Source of the DNA: CAZBRS01 sp964494475
GTDB lineage: Bacteria; Myxococcota_A; UBA9042; CAZBRS01
Direction: 5' to 3'
Assembly (NCBI GenBank): GCA_964494475.1
Contig: CAZBRS010000048.1
Span: 1-41,550 of the forward strand
DNA length: 41,550 nucleotides
The notes under the pieces: generated by a model
Seen by the model: the letters and a program-made list of their open reading frames with translations, nothing else
Database searches by the model: none
Told to the model about the DNA's origin: nothing
Position numbers and translations under genes: made by a program
In this document: piece by piece, positions 1 to 8,786 of the stretch
How positions within the stretch are numbered: position 1 is the first letter of the stretch
How the letters are laid out: each line of letters starts with the position of its first letter

Positions 1-142
1 CGCGCGCGGGGGGCGGGGTCACGTGAACGCCAGCCACCGGCCGGCGTCAACGGTCCAGATCGCTCCCGCTCAGAATTGACAGGTCGGCCTTCGCACCTTG
101 CTTGTTCGCGATAGGTTTTCTGTCGCCGAAGGCAAGCGGCCC

Positions 143-1405
143 ATGCCCACCCCCATCGACCCCGCGCACACCGCCTGGCTGCTGATCTCGACCGCCCTGG
201 TGCTGTTGATGACGCCGGCGCTCGCCTTCTTCTACGGCGGGCTGGTGCGCTCCCGCAGCGTGCTCAATACCATGATGATGAGCTTCGCCTCCCTCGGCGT
301 GGTGGGGCTCACGTGGGCGCTGATCGGCTACAGCGTGGCCTTCGCCCCGGGCTCGGCGCTGGCCGGCGGCGGCGACTTCGCGGGCCTGCGGGGCGTGGGG
401 CTCGAGGCGCGAGGTGCCATCCCGCACCTGCTCTTCTTCGCCTACCAGGGCACCTTCGCCATCATCACGGCCGCGCTCATCTCGGGCGCCGTGGTCGAGC
501 GCCTGCGCTTCGCCGCCTACCTGCTGTTCATTCCCCTCTGGACCCTGGTGGTCTATGCCCCCGTAGCCCACTGGGTGTGGGGCGGCGGCTGGCTGTCCAC
601 GCTCGGCGCGCTCGACTTCGCCGGCGGCACGGTCGTGCACATCAACGCCGCCATGGCCGCGTTGGTGGCCGCCCTGGTCGTGAAGCCCCGCCAGGACTAC
701 GGCCGGCAGGCGCTGCTCCCCCACAACGTGCCCTTCGTGCTGCTGGGCGCCGGGCTCCTGTGGTTCGGCTGGTTCGGCTTCAACGGCGGCAGCGCGCTGG
801 CGGCCGACGGCCTCGCCACCCTGGCCTTCGTCAACACGCTGCTGGCGCCCTCGGCCACCCTGACCGCCTGGATGCTGCTCGACCTGGCGCGCTCGGGGCG
901 CCCCACGGCGGTAGGCGCCGGCACCGGCATCGTGGTGGGCCTCGTCGCCATCACGCCGGCCGCCGGCTTCGTCTCCCCCCTCGGTGCGATCGCGCTCGGG
1001 GCGCTGGCCGCCGTGCCCAGCTACTTCGCCATCCAGTGGCGCACGCGCACACGCCTCGACGACTCGCTCGACGTGGTGGCCGCCCACGGGCTGGGCGGGC
1101 TCGTGGGCGCGCTGCTCACCGGGGTCTTCGCCGAGAAGGCCTGGGGCGGCGCTTCCGGCCTGCTCGATGGCAATCCTCGCCAACTGCTCGTGCAGATCGC
1201 CGCCGTGCTGGCCACGGCCGCGTGGTCGGGCGTGGCGTCCTACGGACTCCTCAAGCTCGTCGACAAGCTGGTGGGCCTGCGGGTCGACGCTCGCTCCGAG
1301 GGCCTGGGCCTCGACCGTCCGCTGCACGCCGAGGAGGCCTACGCCACCGACGAGGGCGCCATCCTGGTGCTCGAGGAATCCGCAGCCGAGAGGAGCTCCC
1401 GATGA
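143..1405 (+). CDS. amt: Ammonium transporter, Amt family
   Basis: Inner-membrane ammonium channel of the Amt/Mep/Rh family, 420 residues, the usual length. It is hydrophobic throughout, with about eleven predicted membrane helices. The two pore histidines are visible in VVHINAAMAA (first) and AAHGLGGLVG (second), and the N-terminal FFYGGLVRSRSVLNTMMM stretch is typical. An upstream in-frame TTG at 98 is possible, but the ATG at 143 begins right at the periplasmic N-terminus and is preceded by a weak AAGG. The last codons overlap the start of the PII gene by four bases (ATGA), the classic amt-glnK pairing in which PII plugs the channel. The C-terminal cytoplasmic tail is acidic. Family assignment is secure. 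Confidence 0.95.
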   Translation: MPTPIDPAHTAWLLISTALVLLMTPALAFFYGGLVRSRSVLNTMMMSFASLGVVGLTWALIGYSVAFAPGSALAGGGDFAGLRGVGLEARGAIPHLLFFAYQGTFAIITAALISGAVVERLRFAAYLLFIPLWTLVVYAPVAHWVWGGGWLSTLGALDFAGGTVVHINAAMAALVAALVVKPRQDYGRQALLPHNVPFVLLGAGLLWFGWFGFNGGSALAADGLATLAFVNTLLAPSATLTAWMLLDLARSGRPTAVGAGTGIVVGLVAITPAAGFVSPLGAIALGALAAVPSYFAIQWRTRTRLDDSLDVVAAHGLGGLVGALLTGVFAEKAWGGASGLLDGNPRQLLVQIAAVLATAAWSGVASYGLLKLVDKLVGLRVDARSEGLGLDRPLHAEEAYATDEGAILVLEESAAERSSR

Positions 1406-1761
1406 AGCTGATCGTCGCCATCATCCGCCCCGAGCGCCTGAGCGCGGTGCTCGAGGCGCTGTTCAAGGCCGAGGTGCGCGGGCTCTCGCTCAGCCGCGTG
1501 CAGGGCCACGGAGGCGAGGTGGAGACGGTCGAGACCTACCGCGGAACCACCGTCAAGATGTCACTTCAGGACAAGATCCGCCTCGAGATCGGCGTCTCGG
1601 CGCCCTTCGTCGAGCCCACGGTGCAGGCCATCCTGCGCTCGGCCCGCACGGGCGAGGTGGGCGACGGCAAGGTGTTCGTGGTCCCGGTCGAGAAGATCTA
1701 CCGCATCCGCACGGGAGAGGAAGACGTGGCGGCGGTCACGCCGGTGGTCGGGCCGGGCTGA
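1402..1761 (+). CDS. glnK: PII-family nitrogen regulator, atypical T-loop
   Basis: Trimeric PII signal protein of 119 residues, overlapping amt by ATGA, so it is likely a channel-gating partner. The C-terminal signature GEVGDGKVFV and the RIRTGEED tail match the family, and Lys58 (2-oxoglutarate contact) is kept. The T-loop departs from E. coli GlnK without a change in length. By ungapped alignment Tyr46-Arg47-Gly48 is conserved, Tyr51 (the uridylylated residue) is Val, Arg38 is Gly, Gln39 is Glu and Lys40 is Val. Control by GlnD uridylylation therefore looks impossible, and 2-oxoglutarate/Mg binding may differ. The gene symbol rests on linkage to amt. Confidence 0.9.
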   Translation: MKLIVAIIRPERLSAVLEALFKAEVRGLSLSRVQGHGGEVETVETYRGTTVKMSLQDKIRLEIGVSAPFVEPTVQAILRSARTGEVGDGKVFVVPVEKIYRIRTGEEDVAAVTPVVGPG

Positions 1762-1797
1762 ATTCGGGGAGGTTCTTCGGAAGGATCGCGGCGCCCG

Positions 1798-4071
1798 CTA
1801 TTCGCAGGGCAGCTCGCCGGTGAACGGCACCCAGTGGGGCTCGCCGCTGCCGCAGACGGTCTGGGCGATGATGGTGCCGTCCCACGAACCGTTGTCGAAC
1901 AGAACCTCGGCGTTGGGCGCCAGCAGCGTCCCCTTCATGCCGATGGCCTGGGCCTCGACCAGCGTGGCGGCGCAGGCGTTCCAGAGCGTGCGGGTGGCTT
2001 CGGCGCCCTCGAAGAAGAAGCCGAAGTTCTGCACGCTGACCTCGGCCCCGCTCACGTTGATGAGCACCGTGGCCGTGGCGGGCACGCGCAGCGTGAACGA
2101 GTTGGCGTCAGCCAGCAGCGTGGCGGGCAGCTCGAAGACGTTGAGACCGGGCAGCGTGCCCTCGAGGACCAGAAGGGTGGCCCAGGGCGCGCCCTCGACC
2201 GTGACCGTGCCCGTGGCGGGCAGCGCCGCGAGGCGCGCGCAGAGGGCCACGGCGCCGTCTTCGGCGGCCGCGAAGTCGACGCGCGGGCCCTGGTGGAGCT
2301 CGCCACCCTGGAAGTCTACGCTCTCGAAGGCCGCCGTGCCGACCACCCAGGCGTCGCCGTGGATCGTACCGTACGAGAGCTCGGCCGCCCCGCCCGCGAC
2401 CAGCGCGTCGCCGCCGGGGTGCTGGTGGCCGAACGAGAAGCCGCTGGTCGTGACCAGCACGCCCGCCGCCACGGCGCCGCCCACGTCGGGCAGCTCGCAC
2501 ACGGTGTCGAACGCGAACACGTTGAAGTGCCCGGGGACGCCCAGGTCGTCGATGCACCCTTCGACCTGGCAGCTGGGCGAGCAGCCGTCGCCGGCCACCT
2601 GGTTGCCGTCGTCGCAGCCCTCGCCGGGCTGGACCACGCCGTCGCCGCAGTCGTCGTCGCAGTCGCCGTCTTCGTCGATCTGCCCGTCGCAGTCGTCGTC
2701 GATGCCATCGCAGTCGGTGTCGACCGTGGGCAGCCCCGGCTCGCAGGTGTCGACGATCTGGCCGTTGGTGCACCGCAGCCACCCCGAGGACCCGCAGGCG
2801 CCCACGCCGCACGTGGTGGGAACGGGGATGTAGCCCTCATCGGTCTGTCCGTCGCAGTCGTTGTCGAGGCCGTCGCAGGTGGAGTCGACGCCCCCGGGCG
2901 TGCCCGGGACGCAGGTGTCGATGATCGCGCCGTTCACGCACAGGAGCTGGCCGTGAGCGCCGCACACGCCCTCGCCGCAGGTGCTGGGCACGGGCACGTA
3001 GCCCTCGTCGGTCTGGCCGTCGCAGTCGTCGTCGTGGCCGTTGCACTCGGCGTCGTAGCCGGCCGGAACGCCCGGGTGGCAGGTGTCGATCCACACGCCG
3101 CCCACGCAGTGCCGGTTGCCGGTGTTGGCGCAGATGCCGGTGCCGCACGAGGTGACCGTGACGGGCGCGTCGTCGTCGATGACGCCGTCGCAGTCGTCGT
3201 CGACGCCGTTGCAGTTGTCGTCGGGCGCGGGCACGCAGCCCTGCCACGTGGCCGAGGCGGTGAATGAGCAAGGATCGCCAAAGACCACGAGCGCCTGCAG
3301 CGTGTCGTCGAGCGGGTCGAGCACGCGCAGATCGCTGCCGAGCGTACCGGCCGTGACGGTCACGGCCCCGGCGCCGAAGGGCGCCACCACGACGGCCAGG
3401 CGACCTGCGCCGTCGGTCAGGCCGAAGCCGCCCGCAGGCTGCAGCAGCGCGCCGCCGGTCGCGTGAACCGCGATCTTCTGGCCGACCACGGGCAGGCCGC
3501 CCTGGACGAGCGAGACGGTGCCGACCATGTTGGGACCGGCGTTGCCGAGCGTAACCTGCAGGCCGGCCGGCGCGCACGTCATGACGCAGCGCCCGAGGGA
3601 CTCGGCCACCAGCGCCAGGGCCGCGAACTCGGCGTCGCCGTCGGCGTCGGGCGACGTGACGACCTCGGGGGGCAGGCGGTGGCCGTGGGAGAGCTTCCAG
3701 ACGGCCAACTGCAGGACGCTGGCCGACGCGCTGTCGAACGGCGGGTAGGTGGCCAGCAGGTAGCCGATCTCGCACCAGGGCGTGCTGGTGGGCGGGATGC
3801 TCTGGGCGGCCTCGAAGGCCGAGCCGTCGAGGAGCACGGGCTTCTCGAGCTCGAGGCAGAACGCCGCCTCGGGCTGGCCTTCGACCAGCAGGTGCGACAC
3901 GCCGGCGGGCTTGTAGCCCTCGTCGTAGCCGTCGACCGAGATCGGTAGCCAGGCGTAGGGCGTGAAGTCGACCAGCTTCGCGGACACGACGTCGGCGGTC
4001 GCGGCGCCGGCACCGGCGCTGAGGGCCACCGTGAGCGCCAGAGCGGTCAGCAGGTTCTTCGAGTGCAGCAT
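1798..4071 (-). CDS. Secreted thioester-like / choice-of-anchor A protein with metal-binding repeats
   Basis: Secreted protein of 757 residues. The ATG at 4071 is chosen because it follows GGGGGAGG and opens a clean signal peptide ending near residue 26. Residues about 35-150 look like a Cys-Gln thioester domain: Cys72 in AAFCLELEKP and Gln121 in LQLAVW. A beta-rich Ig-like region follows (about 180-270). Then come four MopE-type CDGxDDDCDGxxD motifs alternating with small Cys modules of the TCGxGxCGxxGxxxC type. Next is a myxococcal Cys-rich repeat (CDDGN, GDGC). The C-terminal 250 residues begin GHFNVFAFDTVCELPDVGG and match choice-of-anchor A domains (FNVF, GGAVAAG, NGSWDGTIIA). Probably a surface or matrix adhesin. 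It ends 36 bp from the convergent glnK stop. Confidence 0.8.
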   Translation of the reverse strand: MLHSKNLLTALALTVALSAGAGAATADVVSAKLVDFTPYAWLPISVDGYDEGYKPAGVSHLLVEGQPEAAFCLELEKPVLLDGSAFEAAQSIPPTSTPWCEIGYLLATYPPFDSASASVLQLAVWKLSHGHRLPPEVVTSPDADGDAEFAALALVAESLGRCVMTCAPAGLQVTLGNAGPNMVGTVSLVQGGLPVVGQKIAVHATGGALLQPAGGFGLTDGAGRLAVVVAPFGAGAVTVTAGTLGSDLRVLDPLDDTLQALVVFGDPCSFTASATWQGCVPAPDDNCNGVDDDCDGVIDDDAPVTVTSCGTGICANTGNRHCVGGVWIDTCHPGVPAGYDAECNGHDDDCDGQTDEGYVPVPSTCGEGVCGAHGQLLCVNGAIIDTCVPGTPGGVDSTCDGLDNDCDGQTDEGYIPVPTTCGVGACGSSGWLRCTNGQIVDTCEPGLPTVDTDCDGIDDDCDGQIDEDGDCDDDCGDGVVQPGEGCDDGNQVAGDGCSPSCQVEGCIDDLGVPGHFNVFAFDTVCELPDVGGAVAAGVLVTTSGFSFGHQHPGGDALVAGGAAELSYGTIHGDAWVVGTAAFESVDFQGGELHQGPRVDFAAAEDGAVALCARLAALPATGTVTVEGAPWATLLVLEGTLPGLNVFELPATLLADANSFTLRVPATATVLINVSGAEVSVQNFGFFFEGAEATRTLWNACAATLVEAQAIGMKGTLLAPNAEVLFDNGSWDGTIIAQTVCGSGEPHWVPFTGELPCE

Positions 4072-4118
4072 GAGAGCCTCCCCCGGAGCGGTTCGTCCGC
4101 TCCCCATGATCATGGGCT

Positions 4119-4328
4119 TCAGGAGTTTATCGAACAAATCTTGATTTCGCAAGGCCCGGACACGTCGAACGCTGGCTCCATCTGCGTCTGGGCAGCGGGA
4201 GCGGAGAAGGCCTTCGCGTCGGCCCGGGCCGACGTGAAGAACGCGACGATCATCGCGGCCAGCACGAAGACCACGAAGGCGGCCACGTCGAGCAACCTGG
4301 TCCGAACGTTCACCTCGGCGCGCACCAT
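4119..4328 (-). CDS. Small single-pass membrane protein
   Basis: A 69-residue ORF starting at the ATG at 4328, preceded by AGGGGG at good spacing. It has a short basic N-terminus (RAEVNVRTR), one strongly hydrophobic helix (LLDVAAFVVFVLAAMIVAFF) and a short outer tail with two cysteines (GPCEIKICSINS). It lies 47 bp upstream of the choice-of-anchor A gene on the same strand and may be cotranscribed. I do not recognise a family. The ribosome binding site, the single-helix topology and the use of an otherwise empty gap argue that it is real. Confidence 0.55.
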   Translation of the reverse strand: MVRAEVNVRTRLLDVAAFVVFVLAAMIVAFFTSARADAKAFSAPAAQTQMEPAFDVSGPCEIKICSINS

Positions 4329-4473
4329 GTCGAGCCCCCTGTCGAAGGTCGTTGGACGCTGCGGTCGAGGCTTTATGCAGAGGGCGTGCCAAGAAGGACG
4401 GAGTTTCACCGGGATGGCCTGGAGAGCGGGCTTTCTCGAAGAAGCTCGCTGGAGAGGACGCCCCCGGGGCGAA

Positions 4474-4508
4474 GGCTTGGCACCGCGCTTGGCAACGGGT
4501 GCCAAGCC
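4474..4508 (-). terminator. Perfect 11-bp inverted repeat after the barrel gene
   Basis: Arms at 4474-4484 (GGCTTGGCACC) and 4498-4508 (GGTGCCAAGCC) pair perfectly around a 13-nt loop. The hairpin sits 20 bp beyond the stop codon of the barrel-like gene, as expected for the end of the three-gene operon. No T-tract follows, so it may be a pause or stability hairpin rather than an intrinsic terminator. The loop carries a further copy of GCTTGGCA. The rest of 4329-4528 shows only the ribosome binding site of the small membrane protein. Confidence 0.5.
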
Positions 4509-4528
4509 CGGACGGCGCTGGACCGACG

Positions 4529-5419
4529 TCAGTACGTGACGTTCAGGCTCAGGTACACCTCGGACTGGTCGCGGTGGTAGAACGCGAACCGGTACGTGCC
4601 GTCGGTCAGCATGGGCGCGCCCTGGGCGTAGGCCAGCGACAAGTCGAGGCCGGGCGCGCGCTCGGGCATGGGCAGGGTGAAGTTCACCGCGAACTCGAAG
4701 TAATAGAAGGCGCCCTTCCAGCCCTGCGAGACGCCGTCGACGGGGTAGTTCTCGGCCCAGTACGACTGCCACAGGAACGACGGCGCCAGCCACTCGAGCG
4801 GCTGGTACAGCAATTGCGCCTGCACGGCGGCGGTCTGACGCTCGTTGGGGCTCGATTGCTCCTCGGACTGGCCATAGCGGGCGAACGAGTAGCGGTAGCT
4901 GCCCGTGACGATGGCCGTGAGCGGACCGTAACTCGGAGCGAGCGCCAACTGCACGGTGGGGCGCGTCAGATACGACCGCGCGAGACTCTCGCGCGACGTG
5001 GGCGCCGTCAGGTTGGCCGACGCCACGCCGGGGATGGAGAAGCCCGGGATGGGCAGCGCGAACTTGCGGAAGTAATAGAACCGCAGGTCGCCGAAGAAGA
5101 GCGCGGCCTCGCCGGGGTCGGCGATGAAACGCTGGATCATCTCGAGCCGCAGCCCCAGTTGGTCGTGCTTCGTCAGGTCGAACCTGGCCTGGGCCATGTA
5201 CCAGGTGTAGACGTCGTTGGGGCCGTACTCGTCCGAGATGAGGTTCAGGTGGAGTTCGCAGACGCCGAGCAGGTGCCACCAGCGGTCGGTCGCGGCCTTG
5301 GTGGGGATGCGCGCCGAGAGGTCGACGTCTTCGACGTCGTCGCGGTCTTCGGCGGCGTGGGCGGGGGCCGGCGCGAACGCCAATCCCGCCAGCAACGCGA
5401 ACACCAGGGGTCGTATCAT
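4529..5419 (-). CDS. Outer-membrane beta-barrel-like protein
   Basis: Protein of 296 residues from the ATG at 5419, preceded by GGGGAGG. It has a signal peptide cut after PAHA (about residue 22). The mature part is rich in alternating aromatic strands, for example FGDLRFYYFRKF, GSYRYSFARY and GTYRFAFYHRD, and ends in SLNVTY with a terminal aromatic residue, the usual barrel-insertion signal. No specific family was recognised. It is the last gene of a tight operon, 23 bp after the metalloprotease stop. It may be an outer-membrane partner or export/anchoring component for the two lipoproteins encoded upstream; that role is inference from position alone. Confidence 0.7.
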   Translation of the reverse strand: MIRPLVFALLAGLAFAPAPAHAAEDRDDVEDVDLSARIPTKAATDRWWHLLGVCELHLNLISDEYGPNDVYTWYMAQARFDLTKHDQLGLRLEMIQRFIADPGEAALFFGDLRFYYFRKFALPIPGFSIPGVASANLTAPTSRESLARSYLTRPTVQLALAPSYGPLTAIVTGSYRYSFARYGQSEEQSSPNERQTAAVQAQLLYQPLEWLAPSFLWQSYWAENYPVDGVSQGWKGAFYYFEFAVNFTLPMPERAPGLDLSLAYAQGAPMLTDGTYRFAFYHRDQSEVYLSLNVTY

Positions 5420-5442
5420 GTCGGGCCTCCCCTCGGCGTCGC

Positions 5443-8400
5443 TCAGTTGAAGTACCGGTAGTAGTCGAGGAAGTACTTGATCTCGTACGTGGTCGCCGTA
5501 TCGGAGTGCTGGATGTTCACGTCCTCGTTGTAGTCCCAGAGCATCTTGTACGAGATGGGCGAGAGATCGGCGCTGACCGCCAGGTGCTGGTCGCGGTCGT
5601 CGAGGTACAGGTAGATCCACTGGCCGCCCTCGGCGTCGAAGAAGGTCTGGTGGCCGTCGCCCTGGGCGCTCAGGGCCGCCGCGGCGCAGTCGTCGACGGG
5701 GCCGGCGTCGGAGGCGCACTGGGTGCGCGGGTCGAAGCCGAAGTAGCCCATCAGATCGTCGAGGCGGTCGAACGCGCGGAAGCCCATCCACTCCTTCATC
5801 GCCTGGTCGCCGAAGTTGATGTCGTGGGTGTCCTGCGCGAAGACCAGGGCGGCCATGGGCAGGAACCAGGGGTAGACGTCGTAGGATCCGCCCAGCATCT
5901 CCTTGACCGCGTAGAGCGAGTCGGAGTAGCAGGCGGCGTCGCCGCGGTTGCCCTCGTAGTACGCCAGGTAGGCGTAGTCGTCCCAGTTGTACCAGTCGGC
6001 CGGCCACAGGCCGAGGAACGACAGCATGGCGTAGAATTTGTCGTAGATGATGCCGATGCGCGTGACGTCGCCGAAGAACGGATCGTAGGTGGTCATGTAC
6101 GAGCGCTCGGCGTTCGACTGCGTGAGGATGGACCGGTAGAAGTTGATGACCATGCGGTTGGCCTGGCCCATCTCCTTGGCGAACTCGTCGCGCAGGTTGT
6201 CGAAGAAGAAACGATCGCCCTCGACGCCCAGCAGGCGCAGCTTGTTCTCGAGGTCGTCGCCGCTCCAGTCCATGGCCCACAGCTCGAGCAGGCGGCGCAG
6301 AGGGAAGGTGTTGTAGAAGGCCGTGTCCGGGTACCACCAGGTCTCCCAGTACTGCCGATAGGACCGGAAGTTCCGGAACTTGTACATCCAGTCGTAGTAC
6401 AGGATGGCGTTCTTCACCATCTGGGTGGGCGTGGTGCCGAGGTCGAACGTCTTGACCAGCGGCGACAGGGGCTCGTGGTAGTCGTTGGCGTACAGGTAGC
6501 CGCGCTCGGGGTGCTTCTTGCCCTCGGGCCCGCCCTCCTCGTCGGCCGGGTCGCGGGCCGGATCGTGCCAGTCGGGGTGCACCAGGCGGAGGATGGCGGG
6601 GTCCTCCTCGAGGTTCACGTCGTCCTGGGTGTCATAACGGTAGCCGTAGGTGAGCGCGGCCCGGTCGTAGGGGTACCAGCCGAGGTCGGAGTTGACCTCG
6701 CCGAAGTGGTGCACGTAGTCCATGACGCTGGACGAGTTGCCGTGGGTCTGGCCCACGCAGCCGGTGCAGGGCTGGTAGTTGGGCTTGTCGGCGCTGGCGT
6801 AGAAGTTGTGGTAGAGCCCCAGGTCGTGGCCGAGCTCGTGGGTGCTGGTCTGGTGCGCGATGCGCCAGCGAATGTCGTCCTCCCACTCGTCGAAGCTCTG
6901 CCAGGTGCCGTCTTCCTTGCAGCGCTGGCTGATATCGGCCACGGACGAGAGCAGCCCCTCGGCCTGCACCAGGCAGATGCCGTGCACGCCGGCCGCGAGG
7001 CGCCGGTCGGCCTGGAACTTCTGATGGTCGAGCATGGACTGCCGGGCCGTGTTCAGGAAGTCGACGCCGGCCCGGATGGAGCCCGGCGCGGTGAAGTCGT
7101 CGTGGCCGGTGGGGCTGGAGGCGTTGTCGAGGCGCGCGGCCACGTCCCAGAAGGCGCCGTCGCCGACCATGAGCTGCTCGCGCTCCTGCCGCAGGCCGTT
7201 CAGGACCGACTCGCGCGGGCTCTCGACGAAGGGCTGGTAGGGCGGGTAGTACCAGCGGATGTCGTTCAGCAGCATGTGGTAGTAGCCGTGCCAGTCGTCG
7301 TCGTGCTCGACGATCCAGGCGTCGGCGTCCTGGCCCATGTACGACTCCATCTTCGAGAACAGCGTGGAGCCCTCGACGGTGGCCTCGACCTTCCCGGGGA
7401 GGATGGGGCGCAGCTCGCCGGGCGTGCAGACGCCGGCATTATCCTCGAACGAGTCGGTGGTCTGCTCCAGCAGATCCTTCACGATCTGCGTGTACCAGTG
7501 CAGGCCCTGCCAGTTGTTGAAGTTCAGGACGGCGTTCACGATCTCGCCCGTGCGGGGGTCCATCCAGCTGGGGCCGTAGCCGAGCCAGGGGATGTCGGTG
7601 AACGCGTTGTTGTGCCACGAGACGAAGCTGTAGCGAATATCGCCGATGCGGCGCCGGAAGCCGCCGTCGTCCTGGGGGTGGAAGGCGATGCGCGCGTCGA
7701 CGCCCATCTGCTCGAACAGGGCATTGGTCTTCTCTTCGAGGCTGTCGTAGACCGACACGAACTCCTGGGGCACGTCGACCAGGTAGAAGTCGATGGCCTG
7801 GCGGGGGTTGAAGCGCGACAGCACCGCCGTGGTGCCGATGAAGCCCGAGTCGGGGTCCTGGAAGTTCTGCAGCACGTAGTCCCAAAGGCCGAACTGGCGT
7901 CGGTAGGGGTCCTTCTCGGCCAGGGGACGCGTGACGTACTCGGCGCCCGCGGGCGGGTCGGGGCGCCGCCACAGCGAGTACTTGAGGTCGACGGTCTGCG
8001 TGTCGACGTTGTTGGCCCACACCATCAGGCTGCCGTAGAAGGGCAGCACCTTGTAGGTGGCGCGCACGGTCCACTCGAGGTAGTCGCCCCTGGCCCAGTC
8101 GACCGCCTCGTCGGGGCCCAGGTTCGACTCGTGGGCCACGGTGTCGACGAAGTGGTAGCTGTCGGGCACGAGGGACGTCGAGACCAGCTGCATGGCCGGC
8201 GACACGGCCCAGTCGTAGTACCACATGACCTTCGACAGGTCGGAGGCCTTGCCGTTCTTCAGGTCGGCCTTGAACCACTGGCGCAGGGGCCAGTCGCGCT
8301 CGCGGTTCTCCTCGGTGTAGTTCGAGACCTCGCCGTCGAGGTTCTTGCGCAGCTGGATGTCGACGTGCGTACCGGCGTACTCCTGCAGCACGCGGGGCGC

Positions 8401-8775
8401 GAGATCCTGGGCTGCGGCAGGGTCGGGCAGGTTGTCGTCGCCGTACGGGCCGGGCGTGATGCCGTCGACGATCTGCACGGTGTCCTGGCTGAACACGAAC
8501 TGCACGTACTTCGAGTCGCTCTGGAGCCCCGGGAAGATGTCGGTCACGGCGGTGGGCACGCTCGTGGCCGTGACGGTCACGCCCATCAGCCAGCCGCGGT
8601 CGTCCTGCACGCCCTCGGCGTTGACGTGGCCGGGGTTCGGGCGTGTCAGGAAGTCTTTTCGGAGGTAGGTGTTCTCGGTGTAGATCTCGGTCTTGGCCGG
8701 ACGATCGGCTGCGCAGGAGGCCACGAGCACGAGGCCGGCCAGGGCAGCGAGCACGTGGTGGAGTCGGGTGTTCAT
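5443..8775 (-). CDS. Metzincin-type zinc metalloprotease lipoprotein
   Basis: Lipoprotein of 1110 residues. The ATG at 8775 is preferred over the in-frame ATG at 8781 because GGAG then sits six bases away. The signal peptide ends in a lipobox (LVAS-Cys21). The catalytic site is HELGHDLGLYH at residues 646-656, an exact HExxHxxGxxH metzincin motif, with a Met-turn SVMDY at Met685. The surroundings (HNF, SSVMDY, then an ALTYGY-like region) resemble bacterial zinc-dependent metalloproteases of the DUF5117/DUF4953 type, although only the catalytic part is clearly similar. The rest is rich in Trp, Tyr and Asp. It starts 11 bp after the stop of the 763-residue lipoprotein, implying translational coupling. 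Likely a surface protease; the substrate is unknown. Confidence 0.85.
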   Translation of the reverse strand: MNTRLHHVLAALAGLVLVASCAADRPAKTEIYTENTYLRKDFLTRPNPGHVNAEGVQDDRGWLMGVTVTATSVPTAVTDIFPGLQSDSKYVQFVFSQDTVQIVDGITPGPYGDDNLPDPAAAQDLAPRVLQEYAGTHVDIQLRKNLDGEVSNYTEENRERDWPLRQWFKADLKNGKASDLSKVMWYYDWAVSPAMQLVSTSLVPDSYHFVDTVAHESNLGPDEAVDWARGDYLEWTVRATYKVLPFYGSLMVWANNVDTQTVDLKYSLWRRPDPPAGAEYVTRPLAEKDPYRRQFGLWDYVLQNFQDPDSGFIGTTAVLSRFNPRQAIDFYLVDVPQEFVSVYDSLEEKTNALFEQMGVDARIAFHPQDDGGFRRRIGDIRYSFVSWHNNAFTDIPWLGYGPSWMDPRTGEIVNAVLNFNNWQGLHWYTQIVKDLLEQTTDSFEDNAGVCTPGELRPILPGKVEATVEGSTLFSKMESYMGQDADAWIVEHDDDWHGYYHMLLNDIRWYYPPYQPFVESPRESVLNGLRQEREQLMVGDGAFWDVAARLDNASSPTGHDDFTAPGSIRAGVDFLNTARQSMLDHQKFQADRRLAAGVHGICLVQAEGLLSSVADISQRCKEDGTWQSFDEWEDDIRWRIAHQTSTHELGHDLGLYHNFYASADKPNYQPCTGCVGQTHGNSSSVMDYVHHFGEVNSDLGWYPYDRAALTYGYRYDTQDDVNLEEDPAILRLVHPDWHDPARDPADEEGGPEGKKHPERGYLYANDYHEPLSPLVKTFDLGTTPTQMVKNAILYYDWMYKFRNFRSYRQYWETWWYPDTAFYNTFPLRRLLELWAMDWSGDDLENKLRLLGVEGDRFFFDNLRDEFAKEMGQANRMVINFYRSILTQSNAERSYMTTYDPFFGDVTRIGIIYDKFYAMLSFLGLWPADWYNWDDYAYLAYYEGNRGDAACYSDSLYAVKEMLGGSYDVYPWFLPMAALVFAQDTHDINFGDQAMKEWMGFRAFDRLDDLMGYFGFDPRTQCASDAGPVDDCAAAALSAQGDGHQTFFDAEGGQWIYLYLDDRDQHLAVSADLSPISYKMLWDYNEDVNIQHSDTATTYEIKYFLDYYRYFN

Positions 8776-8786
8776 CGTCATCTCCT

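Noticed and set aside
76..81. TTGACA upstream of amt as a promoter
   Set aside because: No acceptable -10 hexamer at 16-18 bp and no sigma-54 spacing of GG and GC in the 142 bp before the gene.
4478..4492. TGGCAC-N5-TTGG resembling a sigma-54 promoter
   Set aside because: The invariant -12 GC is missing, it points against the genes on the minus strand, and it is explained by the inverted repeat.
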